Below, in pieces: positions 1-8,400 of a stretch of 64,000 nucleotides of DNA; position 1 is the stretch's first letter, and every line of letters begins with the position of its first letter. The stretch lies in NCBI RefSeq assembly GCF_023101765.2, contig NC_064225.1, forward strand, positions 8,420,001 through 8,484,000, written 5' to 3'. The position numbers and the translations under genes are program-made. Source of the stretch: Spodoptera frugiperda. Taxonomy: Eukaryota > Arthropoda > Insecta > Lepidoptera > Noctuidae. Under the pieces are notes generated by a model that did not search any database, was not told the DNA's origin, and worked only from the letters and a program-made list of their open reading frames with translations.

Positions 1-213
1 TGTACAGTCAAGAAAAGATGGGAAACAGAGATATTTTTCTTAATAAATGAAATATTAGTACAATGCTTTGTAACTGCCGTACTCAAAGACATTTAATGAT
101 TACATAAACTATTCCTTAGTAACGATTTTGTTCTAAAAACAATTGCTAAGGACTGGGTTAAGTAATCATTAAATGACTCTGAGTACGGCATTAAGATTCT
201 TGTCTTGACTGTA
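1..213. mobile_element. Nested inverted-repeat (MITE-like) element
   Basis: The outer ends are inverted copies: gtacagtcaaga at the left and tcttgactgtac near 200-212. Inside, tgccgtactca (75-85) pairs with the stretch ending at 190, and the bases between fold back on each other. Related copies of the inner unit lie at 10990-11110, 39090-39145 and 54780-54895. It has no coding capacity. The left end touches the window edge and may be cut. Confidence 0.7.
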
Positions 214-388
214 CTTCGCTTAGAACTGCACTGCAATGTAATTTATTTGGGACATTATTAACAAGTAAATTCTACTTATTTGTAAAATAATACCTAAAAT
301 GTTGCTACTAAAGCTGAAATTCGCTAATTAACCATGAAATTAATCATATTATATTGGCTACTGATGCTATAAATATTTGACAGAGGGA

Positions 389-530
389 TACGAGTTTATT
401 TTATGTTTACCGAGATCGAAACGAGAGCGCGTTTGGCGCTCTGATTAGTTGGTCCATTTGAGCCAGCCAATCAGAGCACCAAACGCACTCTCGTTTCGAT
501 TACTTTAATCACTTTAAACGTAAACTTCTA
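389..530. mobile_element. Palindromic MITE, GAGCGCGTT family, copy A
   Basis: Cgaaacgagagcgcgttt is followed about 60 bp later by its near inverse complement, ending in a ctctcgtttcgatt stretch, so the whole unit can form one hairpin. The outer ends read about tacgagttt and aaactt. Three further copies occur at 1854-1990, 3700-3826 and 18450-18590. Confidence 0.75.
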
Positions 531-819
531 TTAAAGGTACAGTAACCATCGCGGAATTAGATAAAATAAATAAGATGGTTTATTTACTAAGCTATTATAA
601 TGTTTGCCTAAGCTTTAAAATGAATTGGCAACCGCAGCTTATTTATCGTAATATATTTATTTGCTAATAATGTCCTGCTTGAAAACCCTGCACGTAGTTC
701 TACCAGCGGCATGCGTTGTGATTGGCTTACCAGTGCACTTTGATAATGAGTTGTACAAAATTAAAAATTACTTTAATGGTCGTAAAACTTACTGAATACT
801 TATAATAGACTTCTCTTAC

Positions 820-1035
820 CTTGGGTATGACAAGAGGGAGTGTCAGACTCTTACTGACTAAAAACCACCCCGTTCCTACTCCTGCTTGGAGCCGGAGTCC
901 CGGTAACCCTTTAGGTCGTCTGCAACTCTGGAATATACTGAGAAAAGCTCTTTTAATTTCGAATCACAGAGTTGCTGCTCGTGAGGAAGAGTCCCTTTGT
1001 AATTTAAAACTTATAGGCTTTTCTCAGTATATTCA
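820..1035 (+). repeat. Dispersed repeat R1 plus short inverted repeat
   Basis: Bases 820-930 carry the R1 core (aaaaaccaccccgttcct), a short unclassified element seen at least a dozen times in the window in both orientations. It is followed by an inverted pair, atatactgagaaaagc at about 933 and gcttttctcagtatat ending at about 1031. Confidence 0.7.
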
Positions 1036-1853
1036 CGCGAGTAAAAGTGCTCCAGTACAGTCAAAATTATTTATTTCAAATAGACCAAGAATGCACTTTT
1101 GAACGTCAAAGTAAATACGTATAATAATATTAATAACGTCTGTCTGTCGGTCAGTCCATAGTTGCTCTATTTGCCGCAAAGTGGCTAGAAGCTTGCAAAG
1201 CTTGAAAAGATTCCTATGTAAAATAACGAGCAAGAAAATCCATAGGTTACTCTTTTTCACTCTACAACTACTGTCGTAATTTTGTTTAAAAACAAATGTT
1301 AAGTCAGCCTCTGACGTTATATAACTGTTGTGTGGGAGCACCATAAACCATTATTTTTATTTAATTTTCAATTTTTATTATCTTACTTATTTTTCTCACG
1401 ATAGTTATTAGAAAAAACTTTGGAATACTTAAAATGTTAGTTAGTTCTTTAATCTCAACTATATCTGAAGTTAAAATCAAAACAGTTTATTATAATCAAA
1501 TTAATCCACGTTAATGTAATTTAGAAACGTAAAAATACCTAGAAATTTAATTTATTACCCATCAGTGACGCTAGGTGCTTGTTCCAAAACATAGATATTA
1601 TCTTGTCTGAATATAATTAACTTTATTATAATTAGAAACGATAAAATCATTAAATACTTACTTTTTTAAAGATTTTAATTGTTTTGGCAAAGTTTACATA
1701 GTGTGGCAGTGATAAATTACAGGATTACTTTTTGTGGATTGACGTAATTCGTTATATTCCGTCGAGCATATAATCTACCTATAACTAATATAAAAAAGAA
1801 TCGCTAAAATTAAATGAGCGCAAATCTCAAGAACCATACCCTTAGGCCTTAGG
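1036..1853. other. AT-rich intergenic, nothing recognised
   Basis: I see no exon-like coding segment, no tRNA-like boxes and no clear terminal repeats. The 103-residue open frame on the minus strand at 1033-1344 has no protein-like features. Confidence 0.6.
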
Positions 1854-1990
1854 ATGAGTTTGCTTTACGTTGAACGCAAACGAAACGAGAGCGATCAGCG
1901 CTTTGATTGGCCGGCACGAATGAACCAACCAATCAGAGCGCCGAACGTATTCTCGTTTGGGTCTCGTTAAACTTAAAACAAACTCGTATT
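1854..1990. mobile_element. Palindromic MITE, GAGCGCGTT family, copy B
   Basis: The arms aacgaaacgagagcg and a matching inverse (tctcgttt...) flank an inner pair ttgattggcc / ccaatcagagcg. The outer ends gatgagtttg and caaactcgta extend the inverted repeat. Confidence 0.75.
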
Positions 1991-2069
1991 ATACTTAAAA
2001 ATTGATTGCGTCATAACGTTTTTTGTTGTGTTCTCTGTTAGTAAGGGAAGGTTTTTATGTAAGAAAAAA

Positions 2070-2165
2070 ATACAGACAGACTGACAGACAATTCAATTTG
2101 ACGTTTCAAAAGTGCCTAATTTAGGATTAATTGAAATAAATGCTTTGACTTTGACTTTGGACTCA
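2070..2165 (+). mobile_element. Truncated LINE 3' tail
   Basis: The segment cagacaattcaatttgacg followed by a variable tail ending in repeated tttgact units recurs at 12640-12785 and 33060-33210. A low-complexity repeated 3' tail after a shared 3' end is typical of 5'-truncated non-LTR retrotransposon copies. No coding part remains. Confidence 0.55.
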
Positions 2166-2414
2166 GTGGCGTATAAAAGACGATGGTAATAATTATAAAT
2201 TAATTAAAATTACAATTATATTTTATTTATGTAGTGTTCAGTAAGTATTTACGACCGCAAATAACAAGGCTTTTAATAATTTAAGACATATTTATGTACT
2301 TTATCTTAATCTATTTTTTTTATAACCCCACTATTTATAGTTGAACAAAATAACTAAACTACGAGATCTTTACATTTGATAAAAAAAAACTGAATATCAA
2401 AAATATTAATATAG

Positions 2415-2706
2415 AGACTGCCTCGTTGGCCGAGTGGTTGCAAGTGCGACTGCCGGGCAAGGGGTCTCGGGTTCGATTCCCGGTTCGGGCGAAGTATTAC
2501 TGGGCTTTTTTCGGTTTTTCGAAAATTTCTCAGTAGTAGCACGCAGTCTGGAAATGTGCCCGGTATATGGCAATAGGCTCACCACCTACTACATGGGACT
2601 TAGAACATAAATTGTGAAAAGTGGGTGTACACAGTGGCATTACGTGCCATAATGCACCTCTGCCTACCCCTTCGGGGATTAAAGGCGTGACGATATGTAT
2701 GTATTA
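2415..2706 (+). mobile_element. tRNA-derived SINE, family A (full copy)
   Basis: The 5' head has a pol III A box (tggccgagtgg, 2427-2437) and a B box (ggttcgattcc, 2470-2480). It is followed by an unrelated body through the motif attaaaggcgtgacgata and a tatgtatgta-type tail. This is the best copy in the window and the reference for the others. It is not a functional tRNA gene: there is no second half of a cloverleaf. Confidence 0.85.
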
Positions 2707-3699
2707 ATATAGAGTTGTTACTTTATGCGAATGATTTGTTTTTTTACAGATTTTTGATGGGGTCTACGGTGAATTCTGATTAAATATTTAGTTACCAACA
2801 TTATCATATTTTCTTACATATATTCGCACCGATTCGTTTTTAAGATGATTTATTTTCTCTCTATATATATTCTCACAATAATTTTAACTTATCATACTTA
2901 TAAATAAATATTATTTTATATTTTTTATTTCAAACCAGATCTAGTCTCATGTCACAGTTTTAAAAATCGTAAGTTATTTTCACTTCTAATTATAATAAAA
3001 GTAATAATTTTACTTAATTATTTTTATTTTTTTCTTCTTGTTACTTACATAAAAAACAAAGTTGTAAATATTAATTTGTAAAATTATTTCGCTGTAAATT
3101 GCACAAAAGCTGTTTTATAGGTTTTGACGAATAATTTAATTAATTATAAGTTTTCTTTTAATAACATTAGACAGTAAACAAATTCTTGTTTGCAGTTCGC
3201 TGAACTGATTTTCACTTCTATTGCCTACACAATAAGGTTCAAGGTTTTTTATTTAATTACAAAATAAAATAAAAATTGAAACGGGTTTAAGAAACTGTCT
3301 GATGGTATTTTAATAGAATTTAGTTTAAAAAAATAACAAATTATTAGAAAATACGGACACCACCTATGTTGTGTTAGGTGAACGAATTTAAATATAATTT
3401 TAACTTAAAAATGTATAATTATAAAAAAGATTTATAATTAAAGTTATAATTTAATTATAAGTAGCCTTTGTATAAAAGCCTTATAGGGTAATTATAAGTT
3501 TAAAAGAGTAATTATAAGTTTATAATTCCGTCCCGATATGATTATTTGTAAAATGCCCGAACATGAAGTATTACAACGACGTAGAAGTAAGTGTGTACGG
3601 TACCTAAGATTTATTAATGAAATAAAATATTATTTTTTATAAATATTTTGGTGTTTTTTTATTTCAATTTCCTTTTGTACCTATTACCGAGATAATTCT
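2707..3699. other. Very AT-rich stretch, no gene seen
   Basis: Long runs of A/T with no open frame of note in either strand, no splice-flanked coding signal and no clear repeat ends. Confidence 0.6.
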
Positions 3700-3826
3700 T
3701 TAGTCAGAGAGCTTAGTACGAGAGCGCGTTCGGCATTCTAATTGGTTGGTTCATTCGAAACTGCCAATCAGGGTGCAGAACGCGTTCTTAATTCGATTTC
3801 GTTTAACGTAAAGCAAACTCATACTA
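3700..3826. mobile_element. Palindromic MITE, GAGCGCGTT family, copy C
   Basis: Gagagcgcgttcggc... pairs with ...agaacgcgttctta; the right end aaagcaaactcat matches the copy B terminus. It directly abuts the next element. Confidence 0.7.
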
Positions 3827-4064
3827 AGGCAGTTGTCCCACCGGCAACGATGAACGAGTAACGAGTAGAGCTAGAACTAGAAACGAGTGAAAACAAAAAC
3901 AAACAAGTGAAGCGAGCACTCGCCGGCAGTGTGAACAGTCAGCGATCAACTATTTGTATATGCATCTCTTTTGTTCACACGGAAAGTATATCTATTGTAC
4001 GTTTCTTGAGCGAGAAAATAGCCGATAGTTAGTCGTTCACTCGCCGTTGGTGGGACAACTGCCT
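3827..4064. mobile_element. MITE with about 20-bp terminal inverted repeats
   Basis: It starts aggcagttgtcccaccg and ends with the inverse, ggtgggacaactgcct. The internal sequence is non-coding. I saw only this copy here. Confidence 0.7.
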
Positions 4065-4265
4065 AAGGGTACTGATCAAAGGTGTAGATTTCCATTTGCT
4101 ACTTAGAGCAAGTGTATGGATCATTTATATAGAAAGTTCGTGAATATTTATTTCAAATTCTTACAGACAGCCCTTTTTATGGGGAATTAAAACAAACAAA
4201 TAAATTATTCATTTTTTTTATTATTAAAATATACAAGTTTTTACATTGGTGAAAATCACATATCG

Positions 4266-4382
4266 TATAAAAATTGTTACATCAATGGTGAAAAGTGGGT
4301 ATACATTATACAGAGGTATTACGTACCGTAATGTGCGCCTCTGCCTACCTCTTATGGGATAAAAGGCGTGACGATAAGATAG
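4266..4382 (+). mobile_element. SINE family A, 3' part only
   Basis: Matches the body of the 2415 copy from ggtgaaaagtgggt to aaaggcgtgacgata. The tRNA-like head is missing, as expected for 5' truncation. Confidence 0.7.
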
Positions 4383-4576
4383 GAAGTTTTTACATTTGTC
4401 ATCCCCATAGAATACTGTCCTTGCTATGATATACATTATAAAGTTAATTAAAGATAATATGTATAAATAAATAGTAGTCGCTCAGAGGTTGCATCTCACG
4501 CCCCGCACTTGCTTGGTTTTAATTCGCATTATATCCTGAAATTAAACAAAATAACAATATTATAATCCAGTGATAT

Positions 4577-4680
4577 CTTCCGCCTTGGGTGCGGCAAGAG
4601 GGAGTGTCAGACTTTTGAGTGATAGTCTTACTGACTAAAAACCATCCCGTTCCTATTCCTGCTTTGAGCCGGAATTAGTT
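4577..4680 (+). repeat. Repeat R1 copy
   Basis: Carries cttgggtgcggcaagaggga and the R1 core. A short internal duplication (gtgatagtcttactgact) interrupts it. Confidence 0.65.
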
Positions 4681-5061
4681 CAAACATCTATGATAGTTGC
4701 TATAGCTAGCCAGAACTTTTAAAACAGGTCTAAAGAATAATTTGGTGTCACCCTTAGCTAGTGGTATATTACTTTGTTTGATATTTTATAAATGGACCCT
4801 TTTCAGGATTTTAGGTCAAGGTCATTCACACCCTATCCAACAAGAAGGAAAATTTGTTGTTACAAGGATTGCATCTGTAGGGGGGGGGGTAATGAATCAG
4901 AGATGGGGCCCAGTAGGGCTGATGCCCGATCCGGAGCTGCAGATAGCGATACAGGTTACCGGGACGAAAACATTTTGATTGCCATCAAAATATGTTTGTC
5001 TCACTACCGCGACTCCTTGATGATGGTGATGATGATAAGAAGCGTTTTGCCCAGTAGTGCG

Positions 5062-5239
5062 CAGTGCCGGCGTAAGGGGCACTACTACCCTGGGCGAAAA
5101 TATTGTGGCGCCCACTTGAGGGAAGCAATATCAAGTGTTAGTTTTTGCGGATCCCATCGGCGGCGGCACCGGCGCCTCCCAGAATTTGTCGCCCTGGGCC
5201 ATCGGCCCATCACAAGGTCCCCCCCTAACGCCGGCACTG
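5062..5239 (+). mobile_element. hAT-like MITE, CAGTGCCGGCG family, copy 1
   Basis: It starts cagtgccggcgtaagg and ends taacgccggcactg, an imperfect terminal inverted repeat. The flanking octamers (5054-5061 and 5240-5247) match at only 6 of 8 positions, but two related copies (12107-12243, 50892-51128) have perfect 8-bp target duplications, the hAT hallmark. It lies just downstream of PHYH-1 exon 7. Confidence 0.7.
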
Positions 5240-5289
5240 GTTGTGTAGACAGTCCACAGACTGATAGTGCCTAATAAAGTAGTACTCAC

Positions 5290-5427
5290 AACATAGCTAA
5301 GGTCCCCGCCGCGCCGCCTGAGCTCGGCCTCCATGTGCGCCGCGATGCCTTCCTGCGCAGTGCCCGTCACGTCGATGTACCGGCACTCGCTGCTCGCGTA
5401 GTGGCACGTCATCGCCTTGCGGTACGA
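5290..5427 (-). CDS. PHYH-1 exon 7 (last exon found)
   Basis: Acceptor CTCCCCAG, donor GTT|GTGAGT, 138 nt, phase 0. Starts SYRKAMTCHYASSECRYIDV, with 2-oxoglutarate Arg240. The good donor shows that at least one more exon must follow. Confidence 0.88.
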
Positions 5428-8400
5428 CTGGGGAGCGTTCAATATATCATAGTAGAACCTATATTATCCGCAGTGCATAAATGTTCACCAGATTAATGGG
5501 CGTCATCTGTATAAGAATTTATCATAATAGGTTTGAGAATCGCAGATAAAATAGTTTAGTTTTATAGTTTTATCAAGGACCGCTCTGCCGCCCTGTCAAA
5601 AATGCTTTGGAGTCCTTTAGCTTTTACGACATTTGAAGAAACAGAAGAGTAGACGGATCCCCTGAGGGTAAGCAATTGACGCCGCGCTGTCCATAGACAC
5701 CCGCAATCAGAGGCAGATTAAACCTAGAGAGTGCCTTAGGCCAGCGCCTCATAGGCGCTCCTAATTTGTTTTTTGCGTCTCGTCACGTCTCGATGCGCCC
5801 CTCTATTAGCTGCTAGCTAGTTTGCCTCAGGTATAATACGGCCCTGCCCGCAACACTAGAAAAGATAGAAGTGCATTGCCGGTCTTTTACCGTTTGAGGG
5901 AAGTATGGATTGGGCATTTAGTAATTACATCCAATGACTTCTCCCGCATTGGGCTAGATCAGACGCTTACTGAATAAAAACCACCCCGTTCCTACTCTTG
6001 CTTTTCGAGCCGGAGCTCCGGTAACCCGCTAGGTAGTCCGCAGCTCCGAATCGGAAAATGTTGAACTTACATTGGAGACATTAGGTCTGGAGCCGTGCAC
6101 GATGGTAGACACGAAGAACACGGTGTCTCCCGGCTCCATGTCGAGGTACACTCGCTTGTGTTCGGGCGCTATTCGCTTGTCCTCCGCGAGGCCGTAGAAG
6201 AACAGCTTGGCTTCCTGAAACCAGGCCATTGTTGTTGGTTCAACTTGGAAATATAAATAGTTTCTTGCTTGTGGGTTCTTTCGTATGTTCAAAAGATTTC
6301 TCCGGTGTGATTTTGCGGTCCAGCCCTTGTAGGAACATCGGAATCTCCTCTTAACCTTGGCAGAGGCCATTTAGTGAATAGCTTTCAGGGAATGACATAG
6401 AGATTTATTTTCCGATGGTGGTGGTGACAGAATTGTTCTAGTAGTTTCAAAGTCATTTTTTTTAAATACCAGTTAGGTACCTTGCTGTACGACTCCTTGT
6501 TGGGAATTAATACTGGTATTTCAGGAGGAAGGATTGGGCCTATAGTAAGTGTGTCTGCTTTGTGTTTTACCTAATTTGCCCTTATGTTGTCCAGTTTCAG
6601 ATGCAGTATCACAAAGCTAAGGTACAACTTAATTGTAAACTAACTGAAGCTTCACTCACATTAACTTGATCTCTATGCTCGAACAGTACGTCGTGCTTGT
6701 GTGAGCCGGGCACCATGTACAGGCAGCCGTTGTCCGCGTTCACCGGGTCGATGGCGGTCCACGTCGCCACTATCTTGTTCGCTGGACGGAACGGGAAGTA
6801 GAGGAGGTCCTGGGGTGACAGATACACATTTCGAGTTACACGTACTGTCTAAAATTATTTAGACACCGCCGACAAACGGTGAATGATGAGGTGATTAATG
6901 CTCAAACCTTCTCCGTGTCAGAGTCCTTTGGTCAGCAGTGGTTACTTAATAGGCTGTTGATGTGATCACCAATCTGAATATGTATGTCCACTTCTGAAAA
7001 AATACTTTTCTTTGAGGCGACTTGGAGATCAAGAAGGAGGTCACTGAAAATATGGATATCTGGTGCCCATCTCCTGGTAGACGTTTGTTTTTCGGATATA
7101 CTCGTAGCTCGATGATGTCAAGGTTATTATATAAAAATAAGTCGGGTTTTCCTTCCTGACGCTATAACTCCAGAACATACTAAAAATCAAGAGAAAACGG
7201 AGAAACATTTTTTTACATACAGTGCTATCTCTTACACAAAATAAGCGAAGCCATCTGGTGGCGAAACGGACTTCGCCGTGGTTTGCTAGACTCTTATAAA
7301 AGACATACTGACCTGATGTGGAGGATGCTCGCGGGTGCCGGGCGGCTTGTTGATGAGCATGCAGTTGATGGCGGTGAGGTTCTGCCCGACCAGCTGCGAC
7401 ACGATGTGCAGCAGGCGAGGGTCCTCGGAGTACGTGCTGTACACCTCGTCGTACAGCAACTCCTGGATCGCGGGGAAAGGATAATGACGCTTATCAGTAG
7501 GTGTATTAAGGCCAAGATTTATTTAACTCGTCTAATAACCCTAAAATTATACATACATACCTTACGATACACAATATTTATAAATCCAAATAAAGAAAAA
7601 CTTATTTTATGATACACGTCATTTTATAGTTCGATTTCAATTTATAACTGTTTAAGTTTAGTAAACTACTCGTATTGATAAATATTCAGATCATTAGGCC
7701 TTCGTATTGTTTGTTGTTTTTGGTAAGTGATACTATATATTTAATAAGTATGCATGTATAGACGTCACAAATATGTGATTTTGTCGGGTTCAAGTTGACC
7801 CACTAGTTAATTATATAATTATAATGTTACAATTACATGGATTACATCTATAAAGTAAGTATAAACAGGGAGGCCCTAATCTGATTGTGCACTGTGACAA
7901 ACCCTGCCCAATGACATTATAAGGAAAGGTGTAGATAAGTTATAAGCACTCAGAAATTAGCACATTAAAATGTGGACAATTGGCAACATTTTTGTAGTAT
8001 ATGGAAAATAGAGAGGGGCATGGTTTGTCACGTCGGGTGCTTCCTGTAAAGTGTCAAGTATTATGATAAAGGGACATCCAGTTATGACATCTCCTCTTTG
8101 TATTTGCTTCATGGGTATATGACACACATTCAGTTGTTTGTAAATCGATCACAGTTATATTCAAACAATTAAAATAGAGGATTATGCTAATAGAGACCCA
8201 AGTAGAGTTCAAATAAAGGTCAAAGTCATTTGTTTTAATTTAACGTACCGGAACCGTTTGTATTCACGTAAATTGACTACACTGTTACTGTAAGCGTCCA
8301 CAGACCCGCAGAGTACGCAATCCGGATGACGAACTTGTAAATTTAATCCCACCCAGAACGCATCGCATGTGAAAGGCTGCCAAGTTCGATAATATTGAAT

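Noticed and set aside
2415..2500. tRNA gene
   Set aside because: A and B boxes are present, but there is no complete cloverleaf or acceptor pairing, and the same head recurs with a shared non-tRNA body: a SINE.
4795..4850. Candidate last exon of PHYH-1 (acceptor GGATAG, then Gly-Val-Asn-Asp-Leu-Asp-Leu-Lys-Ser-stop)
   Set aside because: Phase would fit, but it does not resemble the DVW...VKG...NL terminus of PHYH-2, and the acceptor tract is poor.
4792..5274. 160-aa plus-strand open frame
   Set aside because: Covers unrelated intergenic DNA and a hAT-like MITE; no protein features.
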